From NCBI GenBank assembly GCA_003550325.1, contig QKWP01001679.1:1-64000 (forward strand): 64,000 nt of DNA, written 5' to 3'. Of the stretch, positions 41,680 through 53,611 are shown one piece after another. This DNA is from Gigaspora rosea. Taxonomy: Eukaryota; Glomeromycota; Glomeromycetes; Diversisporales; Gigasporaceae. A program made the translations under genes and the position numbers. The notes beneath the pieces were generated by a model. The model was not told where the DNA came from. It saw nothing but the letters and a program-made list of their open reading frames with translations, and made no database searches. Position 1 is the first letter of the stretch. The number at the start of each line of letters is the position of its first letter.

Positions 41680-42912
41680 TACAAGGATCTCATGTTGTAA
41701 TTAGACTCCATGGCTGCAATAGCAATGCAAGGACCTCATGTTCTGATTAATCTCTATGGTTGCAGCAGGCAATGCATAAACCTTATGTTTGGTGATTGAT
41801 CTTCTATAAAAATTCTATTCAGAATTTGTTCAGATTTTTATTAGAGAAAATGCTCATTTCTTAAAATAATAATTGAACAAAATCTGAATAAGATTTTAAC
41901 TTTTTTTTATAGAGTAACAACTAAAATAGCAGCACAATGATCTCTCGTTGTAATTAGGCTCCGTGGCTGTAAGGGTCTCATATTGCGATTAGGCTCTATG
42001 TTGCCATGAGCAGTGAAGACCCTCATGATTGGTGATTAAGCTCCAAAACTACAAGGACCTTAATTGTGATTAGACTCCGTGGCTGCTATAGTAATGCAAG
42101 AACCCAAGTTGTGATTAGGCTCTATAGCTGCCGCAGGTAGTGCAAGAGCTCATATTTAGTAATTAAAACCGTAACTGTGATAGCAGTGCAAGGACCTCAC
42201 ATTGTATTTAGGCTCCGTGGATGCAAGGTTTTTATATTGTGATTAGGCTTTATGGCTGCCGCAGGCAGCGCAAGAATTTTATGTATGGTAATTAAGCTCC
42301 GCAACTATGATAGCAATTCAAGGATCTCATATTGTGATTAAGCTTCACAAATGTAATAGCAATGCAATGATTAGGCTCTATAGTTGCCATGGGCAGTAAA
42401 GAACCTCATATTTGGTGGTTAAGTTCCGCGACTACAATAGTAGTTCAAGAATTTTACATCTTGAATAGACTCCATGGCTGTAATAGCAAGGCAAGCAAGG
42501 ATCTTATATTGTAATTAGGCTCTATGGCAACCATAGGTAGTGCAAGAATCTCATGCTTGGTGATTAAGCTATACAACTATAATAGTAATGTAAGAATTTC
42601 ACGTCATAATTAGGCTCTGTGGATGAAATAGCAATGCAAGAACTTCATGTTGTGATTAAGCTCTATGGTTGCCACAGGCAGTACAAGAATCTCATGTTTT
42701 ATAATTAAGCTCCACAACTATGGTAACAGTACAATGACGTTACATTGTGATTAGGCCCATAGCTGTGATAAAAATGCGAAGATCTCATGTTGTGCTTAGA
42801 CTTTATGGCTCTGCAGGTAACATAAAACCTCATTTTGGTGATTAAGCACCACAATATTAATAGCAGTGTAAAGACCTCATGTTGTAGTTAGGCTCTGTAG
42901 CTGCAATAGCAT
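41680..42912 (+). repeat. Satellite 1: three-unit (A-B-C) higher-order array
   Basis: Units of about 46-49 bp alternate in fixed order. A: TTAGGCTCCATGGCTGCAAT then AGCAATGCAAGGACCTCATG. B: TTAGGCTCTATGGTTGCC then GCAGGCAGTGCAAGAATC. C: TTAAGCTCCACAACTATGAT then AGCAGTGCAAGGACCTCAC. The A-B-C set repeats about every 140 bp for roughly eight cycles, with strong divergence between cycles. That makes it a higher-order repeat rather than a simple tandem array. Non-coding. Confidence 0.85.
41811..41914. mobile_element. Palindromic MITE inserted in satellite 1
   Basis: TCTATAAAAATTCTATTCAG then AATTTGTTCAGATTT on the left pair with AAATCTGAATAAG-type sequence and TTTTTTATAGA on the right. The satellite units resume on either side, so this is a later insertion. 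Confidence 0.65.
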
Positions 42913-43139
42913 AAATTTAACTAAAAGGAACCAATGATAACGATTTTCATATTTACTGAATATCGTTAAAGATATTGAATAGTTTAAAAAAAATTTTAAA
43001 ACAAAAGAAGCATTTATATAATCTACCCTAAGTCATACCTTATTAAAAAAAAAGATAATAATAATGCTTTCCTGCTAAATCCCATGTAATACTGTTTATA
43101 CATATATTATTTACAATTTTGTTATATTTATAATTACTG
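42913..43139. other. AT-rich spacer, nothing recognised
   Basis: No gene or repeat supported. Confidence 0.4.
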
Positions 43140-43597
43140 TAAATAATTTTGTTACAAACTTACTTGCTATTCCATTGACTATAATATGTGATTAAGACGA
43201 GTAAATAAGTTTTTATTGGAATTGAGCTATACATGAGGACGAAATTATTTCAGTTCTAAAACCCGAAATTAAAATTTGAAGACGAAATTGTTTTTGACCT
43301 ATTTTACTTGAAAGATGAAATTATTTGATACTTTTTTTGAATAGACGAAATTACAAGGAATATATCTATATAAATTTTATTTGCACTTCCTTATAAAAAA
43401 TTTTAATTTTCTCTAATGAAGATGAAATAGGCTTTTTTCAAAAATCAATTTCGGTGGCATCACTAAATTGAGCTACTTAAAAAATTTTATTATAGTATTT
43501 ACTCACTATTCCAGTGATCACAATATGTGGTTAAAATGAAATAGTTTGCAAGAAATTATTGTATTTCTATTGCGAATTGCTATAAAAAAATATATTA

Positions 43598-43640
43598 TTA
43601 GGGTAGCTATGTGATGCAGTCATGCTAAAACCAGGAACAT
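43598..43640 (+). repeat. Triloop-hairpin repeat (family B), decayed copy
   Basis: TTAGGGTAGCTATGTGAT-GCA-GTCATGC then TAAAACCAGGAACATA. The GCA loop and flanks are kept while the stem has decayed, largely by C-to-T/G-to-A changes. Confidence 0.7.
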
Positions 43641-44520
43641 AATGTAACTGTTATCTTGCTCAACTGGTTATTAATTTATAAATGTCTCACTTAGAACAAG
43701 CCACATATTGAAACAACTTTCAGGCATAAAGTATCTTTACTATACACTTTTCTTCTCTTTATTCGTTACAGTCAAAATACTAACTCTTGCACTTTCTATT
43801 TGTGATTACATATCTTGTGTAACATTTATAATTCTCTAATTACTTTTTTCATTGTAATTAAATAAACTCTTAAATTCTACTAATAAAATCGTCTTTGTTA
43901 CAGTAATCAATGATCACAATAATGTTGCCCAACATTATGATACTTGTCATAATTCTGGTCAACTTTATTACCAAATAACCATTCAAATTTATTTTCATTA
44001 CTTTATACATTTCGTATTAAATCATTAACAATTACTTTATAAACAACTTAGTTCATAGACAATTAATTTACAGATGAGATTATTCTACAGGTGGTTAATT
44101 CATAGACAATTCATTGTTGACAATATATTTAGCCAACAATTTTTTTATAAATTGCACCAGCTTTACCGTAAATTCTCAAAACAACATCTATGCCCGCTAT
44201 TTCGAGACTTTACAGTAAATTTAAACTTAATTCTAATGACATTGAAATAACTGCTAATAAAAAAACTTGTTGTAAATAAATTAAATATAAAATAATCTTA
44301 CTTGTAATTAAATTCTCTGCGAACTAAGTTGTCTGTGAAGTAATTTTTGGTGAGTTGATGTTACTGAATTGAATATTAAGTAAAAACTCAATAAAATCGA
44401 AATAGATTACAATAAATACAATTTGAATCTTAAGCCAATCTGATAATGATAGAGAATGTTTTACCTGATTTCATTCCACTATATGATATATATTACTGCC
44501 TTCTCAAATACCAAATCTGG

Positions 44521-44949
44521 TGTTACGATTAGTTTTGAGAGCTTGATGAATTGGGCCGGTTTAGTTCGATTATGAACAAATTGTGATTAAGGTTAAATAG
44601 TTTAAAACGATAACTAACACATATAATTACGAGTATAAGGGACCTCTTTATTAATATGAATCAATACATTGGATTATTACAGAAATACTAAATACTATCT
44701 ACAACCGTTAACTACTTGTTCTTCCTCTATAAGCTAAAACCAAACCCTTATATATTTTTAATTCATATAGGAGCTTTAATCACTTAGTTGGAGATTTCAA
44801 ATCTCCAAACAGGTGATCAAATCTCTAAACGAATAATTGATGGAGATTTGATTACCAGTTTGGACCCTTGATCACCCTTTTGAAGATTCAATCACCTGAC
44901 TATGCCACAAAATATGCCAAAATAAGAAATAAATAATAATAAAATAACA
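44521..44949 (-). mobile_element. Probable solo LTR (fossil), about 430 bp
   Basis: On the minus strand it starts TGTTATTTTATTATT and ends CTAATCGTAACA, with ATATATAAGGG (TATA-like) and, further on, TTAATAAAGAGGTCCC (polyadenylation-like). These features and TGTTA...TAACA ends fit a Ty3/gypsy-class LTR. No second LTR, internal domain or matching target duplication was found, so it is an old, isolated LTR. Confidence 0.5.
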
Positions 44950-45063
44950 ATACTAACTAAAATAGAAAAAGTTGAGTATAAAAAAAAGCACCGGCATGCT
45001 CATATAGTAGAAGTATATTATACTAGCACAGCACATTAACATGTGAAATGACAGCTTTTTAAT

Positions 45064-45140
45064 GCCCAATCAAATGCGAGATTTGTGAACGGCAGGTAAC
45101 CAAACACTCTGTCAATTTGCATGACTGTGTTCCTGGTACA
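45064..45140 (-). repeat. Dispersed 90-bp repeat (family A) copy
   Basis: CCCAATCAAATGCGAGATTT, GGCAGGTAACCAAACACT, then TGTGTTCCTGGTACA. Confidence 0.65.
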
Positions 45141-45480
45141 GAACTTACCTGCTATTCAGTGACAGTTAGTTTCTACTAGAATTGTTATAGTTTCTATCAC
45201 GATTTATTCTGTTGCAGAACTTACTATTCTGGTGACTACAATATATGATTAATATGAGTTAGTTTGCAGAAATAAATGTGTTTTTTATCATGAGCAACTA
45301 AAAAATTCCTTTAAGAACTTACTCACAATTTTGATAACCACAATAAGTTGTTAGGGTGAGTTAGTTTACATTGGAATTATCATAATTTCCATTGCGAGTA
45401 TTGTTACAGAACTTACTCACTATTTCAGTGATTTCTATCATTAGTATTGTAAATGTTCTGTTGCAAAACCTATTACAATA

Positions 45481-46087
45481 AAACCTCTATAAGGCACTTC
45501 TACAAATATACACTCTTTAAATGCTCACTCAAGTACTGGCCCAAATATATACATGCCTCCTATAAATGCAATTTCTTTTATTGATCTCTAAGTGTTTGTT
45601 GTTAAAGCTTGATCCCAAGAGCATGCACTTATAAAGGTTTTACTATATTATTCTTTTGATACAGCATGCAGTTTACTAATGCATGTTATTAGTATTATCT
45701 ATATCTCAATTAATAATATCAAAGATATGTATAACGCATAATGCACTAAGTTGATATTTTAAAATCATAAATAGATAACTGAGTTTGATATTATTATATG
45801 AAAGACTGTGAATATCATAGTCAAGACAACTTTGTATGTCTTGATTTTTACAATATACTGTATATTTTTACAGTTTTGCATATATTTCATAAACCTCTTA
45901 AGTATGCATCATCTAATTATAGAACCATAGATATAATCGGGAATGATCTGAGCATTGTTAATTATAATAAAACTAACAATGTATTTTTAGTATGCACATG
46001 CATAATTCAAATAAAGTTTACATAGCAATGCATATATCTTATTATGGAATCAAAAGTTGGCGAATTTAAAAAATCTTATAAATACAA
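45481..46087. other. AT-rich intergenic DNA, nothing recognised
   Basis: Contains imperfect CTCTATAAA...TATAAATGC inverted words at 45490-45600. A plus-strand open frame at 45798-46025 has no recognisable content. Confidence 0.35.
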
Positions 46088-46095
46088 CCTGAATG

Positions 46096-47011
46096 TAGGG
46101 TCCGTAATGGGCCGGGTCGGGTCAGGTTTTCATAAGGCCCATAAAATTATTTCTAAGCCTGACCCGAACCAAAACCTGGTTATACCTTGACGGGCCGGGC
46201 CCGAGTCGGGTCTGAACGGGCTTTATCTAGGCCCGACCCAGCCCGTTGGCCCATATATATAGAACCAATAAATCAATTTTTTATATAGCGGCGCATCAAC
46301 TTTTATAATTGTAGCGAGTTTAACCCCACGCTTCAATGAAATTATAGCAGATCAGCATGGTATAGGTGAGCAAATCCGTATAGTATAGCCGAATTTAAGA
46401 TCTATACTATACCGATCAGCTATAATTCCTAACTCTAACGCAAATATATATTATACTGGATCAGTATAGTATAGATTTAAAAATTCAGCCTATACTATAC
46501 GGCTATACTATACTGATCTGCGAAATACCTCGCTTCAACTCGGTACACATGACAACGTCTATATAAAATAGCGAGTTCGAGCCCACACTATAGTGCGGTG
46601 CATTAACTCATTACACATGACAACAGACAGGGGGTTAGGTGCAATGAATGAGAGAGCGGCGGGAGGGATGGGAGCCAGATTATAATCAGGCATCGAAGAG
46701 AACAAGTGACAAGAAGCGTGAAGTAAGAAAGCACTAAGATTTTATAATCTCTGCCACATGTATACTTATGTACCTTATATGCATATCTATATAATTTCCA
46801 TAAGCACAAATCAGGTTATTCTCGCGATAATAACTCTTCGTCAATGCATAGGGCTAAAATTTAATGGGCCTATCGGGTACCCAACCCGGGTCCAACGTTT
46901 AATAAACCCGACCTGAACCCGGCCCGCTTTACAAACAAAACTCTAAAATTAGACCCCGACCCGACCCGACCCTGAAACCCGTGGGTTTAGCCCAGCCCAA
47001 TACGGACCCTA
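46096..47011. mobile_element. hAT-like non-autonomous element, 916 bp
   Basis: Ends TAGGGTCCGTAATGGGCC and (reverse complement) TAGGGTCCGTATTGGGCT. Flanking 8-mers CCTGAATG (46088-46095) and CCTAAATG (47012-47019) match at 7 of 8. Subterminal GGGCC/GACCCG words are packed at both ends. TAGGG ends and an 8-bp duplication fit hAT. No transposase; it carries a nested palindrome at 46344-46527. Confidence 0.8.
46344..46527. mobile_element. Palindromic element nested in the hAT-like element
   Basis: GCAGATCAGCATGGTATAG at the left and CTATACTATACTGATCTGC at the right are inverted repeats. CTATACTATAC/GTATAGTATAG words repeat inside. A tRNA B-box-like GCGAGTTCGAGCCC lies just to the right (about 46573), which may mark a SINE fragment. 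Confidence 0.6.
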
Positions 47012-47019
47012 CCTAAATG

Positions 47020-47454
47020 CAATAAAATTCTGGGGGCATGCGCAAGAAGATCAGATAATTCGCGCGCACAATTTATATAGTGCACACTAGAATTATAAAA
47101 CTTTTATACAAAAATCTTTTCTGTTTTAATCTAAAAAGAAATATGGCAGCTCATGACGTCAAATCATAAACTTTATTAAAAACGATCTGCTGCATACCGA
47201 CAAAGAAAGATTGAAGAGAGTTAACTTGTATTTTTTAGCATCTACATATGTACATGCTTATAAGTCATATTTTAGCGAATATTACTTAGCTTTGATATTT
47301 GTGGCTTTTGATTATTTGCAGTCACACATGAGTCATATTTTAGTGAATATTACTTAGCCTTGATATTTGTGGCTCCTTGATTATTTATTCATGGAATTTA
47401 CATAAACTTGCATCCGACCCATGGCTCCACCACAGGATCGTAAAATTTCGAGCT
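47020..47454. other. Spacer with a 70-bp-offset direct duplication
   Basis: GTCATATTTTAG(C/T)GAATATT then ACTTAGC(T/C)TTGATATTTG occurs at about 47264 and 47333. Nothing coding. Confidence 0.6.
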
Positions 47455-50195
47455 TGATCAGGTCTTCTATCTATTTAATAATTTAAAATATCTAAGTTAG
47501 CGATTGATTTATTATAATTTAAAATATCTAAGTTAGCGATTGATTCATTATATCTTTTTATTACATTATTAATTTCATTCTATACCTTAAAGTTATCGTA
47601 TTATCTGGTTAAATTTTTAGCAATCTAGTTAAATCTTCGGATGCATCATCTATCTATTTAATAATTTAAAATATAATAATTTCATTCTATACCTTAAAGT
47701 TATCGCAATCTAGTTAAATCTTTGGATGCATCATCTATCTATTTAATAATTTAAAATATAATAATTTCTCTAAGTTAGCGATTGATTCATTATATCTTTT
47801 CATCTTATAATTAACTTCACTTCTATACTTTAAAGTTATCATTGGTTAAATTTCTAGCAATCTAGTTAATTCTTATAATGCGTCATCTATCTATTTAATA
47901 ATTAAAAATAACAATAATTTCTCCAAGTTAGCGATTGATACCTTTTCATCATATAATTAATTCGTTTCTATATCTTAAAGCTATCGTATTATCTAATTCA
48001 ATTTCTAGCAATCTAGTTAAATCTTCGGATGCGTCATCTATCTATTTAATAATTTAAAATAACAATAAATTTCTCGAAGTTAATGATTAATTCATTATAC
48101 CTTTTCATCATATAATTAATCTCGCTTCTATATCTTAAAGCTATCATATTATCTGGTTCAATTTCTAGCAATCTAGTTAAATTTCGAATACTTCATCTAT
48201 CTATTTAATAATTTAAAATAGCAATAATTTCTTCAAGTTAGCAATTGATTCGTTATACCTTTTCATCATATAATTAATTTTACTTCTATACCTTAAGTTA
48301 TCATATTATCTGGTTCAATTTCTAGCAATCTAGTTAAATTTTGGATGCTTCATCTATCTATTTAACATCTAAAATATAATTATTTCTCCAAATTAGCAAT
48401 TGATTCATTATACCTCTTCATCATATAATTAATTTCACTTCTATACCTTAAAGTTATCATATTATCTGGTTTAATTTCTAGCAATCTAGTTAATTCTTCG
48501 GATGTGTCATCTATCTATTTAATTATTTAAAATAACAATAATTTTTCTAACTTAGCGATTGATTCGTTATACCTTTTCATCATATCATTTATATCATTAA
48601 TTTCACTTCTATACCTTAAAGCTATTGTATTATCTGGTTCAATTTCTAACAATCTAGTTAAATCTTCGGATGCATCATCTATCTATTTATAATTTAAAAC
48701 ATAATAATTTTTTCAAGTTAGCAATTGATTCATTATATCTTTTTATCTTATAATTAATTTCACTTCTATACCTTAAAGTTATCATATTATCTGGTTAAAT
48801 TTCTAACAATTTAGTTTAATCTTCGGATGCGTCATCTATATATTTAATAATTAAAAAATAACAATAATTTTTCCAAGTTAGCAATTGATTCGTTATACCT
48901 TTTTATCATGTAATTAATTTCATTTCTATACCTTAAAGTTATCATATTATCTGGTTCAATTTCTAGCAATCTAGTAAATATTCGGATGCTTCATCTATCT
49001 ATTTAATAATTTAAAATAACAATAAATTTCTCGAAGTTAACAATTGATTCGTTATACCTTTTCATTATATAATTAATCTTACTTATATACCTTAAAGCTA
49101 TCGTATTATCAGGTTCAATTTCTAGCAATCTAGTTAAATCTTCGGATGCTTAAATATAATAATTTCTCCAAGTTAGCGATTGATTCGTTATACCTTTTAA
49201 TCTTATAATTAATTTCACTTCTATACCTTAAAGTTATCATATTATCTACTGTAGTTAAATTTCTAGCAATCTAGTTAAATCTTCTATTTAATAATTTAAA
49301 ATACAATAATTTTCCAAGTTAGCGATTGATTCGTTATACCTTTTCATCATATAATTAATTTCACTTCTATACCTTAAAGTTATCATATTATCTGGTTCAA
49401 TTTCTAGCAATCTAGTAAATATTCGGATGCTTCATCCATCTATTTAATAATTTAAAATAACAATAAATTTCTCGAAGTTAACGATTGATTCGTTATACCT
49501 TTTCATTATATAATTAATCTTACTTATATACCTTAAAGCTATCGTATTATCAGGTTCAATTTCTAGCAATCTAGTTAAATCTTCGGATACTTAAATATAA
49601 TAATTTCTCCAAGTTAGTGATTGATTCGTTATACCTTTTAATCTTATAATTAATTTCACTTCTATACCTTAAAGTTATTATATTATCTACTGTAGTTAAA
49701 TTTCTAGCAATCTAGTTAAATCTTCTATTTAATAATTTAAAATAATTAATTTCACTTCTATACCTTAAAGTTATCATATTATCTACTGTAGTTAAATTTC
49801 TAGCAATCTAGTTAAATCTTCTATTTAATAATTTAAAATACAATAATTTTCCAAGTTAGTGATTGATTCGTTATAACTTTTCATCATATAATTAATTTCA
49901 CTTCTATACCGTAAAGCTATCATATTATCTGGTTCAATTTCTAGCAATCTAGTTAAATCTCCGGATGCGTCTATTTAATAATTTAAAATAGCAATAATTT
50001 CTCCAAGTTAACGATTGATTCGTTATACCTTTTTATCATATTAGTAATTTTACTTCTATACCTTAAATGTTATTATATTATCTGGTTAAATTTCTAACAA
50101 TCTAGTTAAATCTTCTATTTAATAATTTAAATAACAATAATTTCTCCAAGTTAACGATTGATTCATTATACCTTTCTATCATATAATTAATTTTT
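47455..50195 (+). repeat. Satellite 2: about 157-bp tandem array, about 17 units
   Basis: Unit blocks in order: CATCTATCTATTTAATAATT, TAAAATAACAATAATTTCTC, CAAGTTAGCGATTGATTCG, TTATACCTTTTCATCATATA, ATTAATTTCACTTCTATACC, TTAAAGTTATCATATTATCT, GGTTCAATTTCTAGCAATC, TAGTTAAATCTTCGGATGC. CATCTATCTA recurs at 47884, 48035, 48194, 48351, 48508, 48676, 48833 and 48992, giving a modal spacing of 157. Some units are shortened and a two-unit segment near 49000-49250 is repeated at 49430-49690, showing recent segmental amplification. Non-coding. Confidence 0.95.
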
Positions 50196-50715
50196 GTAAA
50201 ACATTAATTTCTATCGCAAAAAAATTCCAGTAGCACATTGTAGTATATAGTTAGGGTTGTATTGGGACTGTTACAGCTGTTTTCAAAAAGATACAGAAAA
50301 AATTAAAAATCTGGGAACTATCGTTAATTCTCTATGATACAATAATTTGCATCTTTCTATGCTTTTTGAAAACAGTTGCAAAATACTGTGAAAATTCTGT
50401 TACCGTTATTATAAAAATCATGTTACAAAACTTATTATTCTCGATTTTACATATTGATAATTAAACCATGATGACATTAATGCAAATGATCAAAATGTCG
50501 CAATAATTGCAGATGATTACGGAAATTTTGTAATAATTACCCACTTTATATAAATTATTAAATTATGCAAGTTTTCCCACACTCAGGTAGATACGACCAA
50601 TCAAAAACGTTAAAACATACGAACCCAGAATTGAGTTATATAGATAAAGTCTATGCAACGCATATTCGTGATGTTTAAGTGCATAATTCATATTTTTACT
50701 GCATTTAGTGCATTA
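50196..50715. other. AT-rich spacer, nothing firm
   Basis: TGTTACAGCTGTTTTCAAAAAG at about 50268 and CTTTTTGAAAACAGTTGC at about 50357 are inverted repeats about 100 bases apart, perhaps another small palindromic element. No gene. Confidence 0.4.
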
Positions 50716-50811
50716 TCCAATTAGTTATGAGATTTTGCGGACGTACATCATTTAAAAGGCCTTAGTAACCATATACTTTGTAATATTACATATTACTCTG
50801 TTCCTGGTATA
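50716..50811 (-). repeat. Dispersed 90-bp repeat (family A) copy
   Basis: TCCAATTAGTTATGAGATTT, CATCATTTAAAAGGCCTTAG, AACCATATACTTTGTAATAT, then TACTCTGTTCCTGGTATA. Confidence 0.75.
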
Positions 50812-50867
50812 TCATATTTAAATCAATATGTCATGCATAATTGTTATTTTCATATTGGTTTTGGAAT

Positions 50868-50985
50868 TGTACCAGTACGACCATATTTCTTGTGTAATAT
50901 GAAATGTTTCTGTTCAACTTTTTTGATGTTCGCTATGCTGATTTTTGCAAAATCCTTTTTTGGTATAAATAATAGTTTTTATTCT
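50868..50985 (-). repeat. Dispersed repeat F, inverted copy
   Basis: ACCAGTACGACCATATTTC, GTTCAACTTTTTTGATG and TTTTTGCAAAATCCTTTTTT are the reverse complement of the tandem pair at 24985-25222. Confidence 0.7.
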
Positions 50986-51779
50986 TCCAATTATAGTAAA
51001 AGTTAATGCTGTAAGTAATTCAAGTTATGACTATGTGGATATATCATGATCAGGAATACTCCAAGCTAGTGTGAAAATAAAATGAAATTCCTATGATCTG
51101 GTGGTCTTCATTTTACAAAAAAGTTACAAATCTCTATATATAGTAGAATTTCGGGTTTCTAGTTTTCAAAAAGGTGCAACTACTGCAGATCATGATCTAA
51201 AATGTAGGAAAATGATAAAATTATATTGATTTTATTTTCTGTAATTATTATGACATTTTATGCATTTCATAATAGATCTATCTAATAATCAATATATAAA
51301 AATTGAGGTATAGCGAAGAATATAAAAATGACTGGTTATTCCTATTATAATTTTTAAAATTGATATTTAATTTTAAGCCAACTGGGTAGTGGAACACAAT
51401 TACAGTATGATTTCTGAGTTATTTCTCTGCTAACTCATTTTGTTGAGACTGAAATGTTAATGTGCTATTTTATCTAAAACATATTTTTTTGATAAATGTA
51501 TATTTGAAATTACATATTTTTTACAATTCTTTTCTTAGATATGAATCGGACCAACTCTAATACTAAATTAGACCAATTTCTGTCAAGTAATGATTTTCAG
51601 GGTAATGTCTATGAAAAGAATTATTGAAAATATGTAAAATTGAATATAATTTTTATCAAAAAAATGTACTGTAGATGAAATAGCACATTAGCATTATGGT
51701 ATCAGGAGAATGAGTTGGCATGGAAGTAGCTTTCAGGAATTGAATAACAACTGTGAAACACAAACAGTATAAGGTTTAT
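50986..51779. other. AT-rich intergenic DNA with an inverted pair
   Basis: TGCTATTTTATCTAAAAC and ATATTTTTTTGAT (51461-51495) recur inverted at about 51650-51690, so 51440-51700 may be an old foldback unit with arms of about 100 bp. No gene. Confidence 0.4.
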
Positions 51780-53090
51780 AATAGAATTTTTTATATCAAC
51801 TCAAAAAAAATCAAGAATTCTAGTACAGACTAATTCAACCTTAACTATTTACTGTAGTTCACAAGATTGCAAGTAAGTTTGTAAGAGAATTTTCACAATT
51901 TCTTTGCAAACTAACTCAACTTTTACATATTATATTAAGTAGAACATAACAAAATTTTTTATAAGAACTTACGAAAATGGTTTGTAATTCTAGCACAAAC
52001 TAACTTATCTTTTTTTGTCTTTGCCAGAATAGTGTCACAGCCATTCACAGTATGCTGTGTATTCATGGGATTTTACTAAAAACTTCATTCGCTTGGCAAT
52101 ACTGATATATTATATAGGTACTTCCACCTAATACATTCACACAGATACAGTTTATACATAAAGGAAGTCACAAGGGTCAAAAGCTCGCTAGGCACTTATC
52201 TCTTAGGAATGATGCTTTATATATTAATTACTAATTTATATTTGCATCATTGATTATTACCATTTGGGCTTTTAATTAATTTTATGCATCGTGATCACCC
52301 ATTTTCAGGTCCTGATTGATACCATAAAATCCTAGAGTTATGAATTTAATCACGGCAATAGTAAGAAAACTACATACTGCGTATCTTTGGAATACAAAAA
52401 ATTTTAAAATAAACTTTCTTATGGTAGCTTGATACATACTAAATCCATTTAAGTAGCAGGCAAGTTTTGCAACAATTTTTACAGTAATTCAGATCAAATT
52501 AACAATTTTAAATATAAAAATCATGATAATTCAATACAAGATAACTGAACTATATACACTGGTTACTAGAATGGTAAGTTCTATTTCAGTTGTTTTTACA
52601 ATAACTTGCAATTGAAATTAGAATTTCAATGCAAACTGACTCAAGCTAAATTACGTAATTATTCGGGATTAAATTGTATACCATCCCAAACCTTAATGCG
52701 GTCTTCTGGGGCAGTTGAGGCTGTGTTTGCTCTAACTTGTACTCCCCCAATATCAATTCAAATATAAATCAACCTTAACTACATATATAATATTATCAGA
52801 ATATAAAATCATACAGAACTTTACAATAACTCATGATAAAAATTACAAAAATTTGGTCGCAAACTGGCTCAATCTTGCGAAAAGTGATTTTCATAATAAT
52901 ATTCTAAATTTCATATCAATTATATTTTTTAAAATTGTCAGATGAATTAAAAATTCTGTGATTTTACTAGATATTCTGTAGATATTACATCTTTCTGCAA
53001 ACAGCTATAATCACATGCTAGAATAGTAGTAAGTTCTATAACAGCAATCACTTGAAATTACAATAATTTCAATTTGAGCTAAACTAATTT
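51780..53090 (-). repeat. Inverted, worn copies of the about 110-bp repeat
   Basis: TTTGCAAACTAACTCAA, TTGCAAACTGACTCAA-like and TGGTAAGTTCT words, the reverse complements of the 43.1-45.5 kb units, recur near 51890, 51990, 52570-52640, 52850 and 53030. Highly diverged. A less AT-rich patch at 52680-52760 is unexplained. Confidence 0.45.
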
Positions 53091-53611
53091 GATATTAACA
53101 ATATAAAATTAAGATTAGATTTCTGATATTTACCAACCTGTGATAATTAATGTATAGCACTACAATTATAGAATTGTTTTTAAGATTAGTTGTTATTAAA
53201 TTGAAACCAGAAAGTTTTGTTATTAGCAAATTTTAAGAGAAAATAATAAAACTAGGAAAATATCATGAAACTAACAAAAGTGATGAAAGATGAACCTGGT
53301 GAAATATAGCAATATTGGCAAAATTAGCAAAAAATTTTGAAAATGCAAAAATTAAAAGATAAATATCATATTTACTATTAAAACTATTTGGTTTTTATTA
53401 TAATATTGAACAGTATCTCTGTATATCAAAATTTTAATTTCTGATGAGTTGAAAAATTTTTGTAAAGAGTGGTCATTTTGTTAGTGATCACTGTAATTTT
53501 ATTAAATGTTAGTATAGCCATTGTTATTAATTGAAATATGTTAATTCTAATTAATTCCTTTTAATTGTAATGTGCATGTCAGTTTTTTAAGTTAATTTAA
53601 GTGGATAAAAT
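53091..53611. other. AT-rich intergenic DNA, nothing recognised
   Basis: No gene or repeat supported. Confidence 0.4.

Larger units (their letters stand above)
43140..45480 (+). repeat. Degenerate dispersed/tandem repeat, unit about 110 bp
   Basis: Units contain ACTTACTCACTATTCCAGTG, ACAATATGTGATTAA, GAGTTAGTTTGCA, then ATTGTAATTTC and ATTGCGAGTA. Recognisable copies at about 43160, 43495, 45225, 45330 and 45410, with unrelated AT-rich DNA and insertions between. Further worn copies lie inverted at 51780-53090. Confidence 0.55.

Noticed and set aside
41680-42912. CRISPR array
   Set aside because: Repeats are diverged and directly contiguous with no unique spacers; this is a eukaryotic satellite.
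43195-43470. Inverted-repeat element with recurring GACGAAATTA words
   Set aside because: Matches between the proposed ends are too short and interrupted to define an element.
46565-46600. tRNA gene
   Set aside because: Only a B-box-like GCGAGTTCGAGCCC is present; no cloverleaf or A box at the right distance, so at best a SINE fragment.
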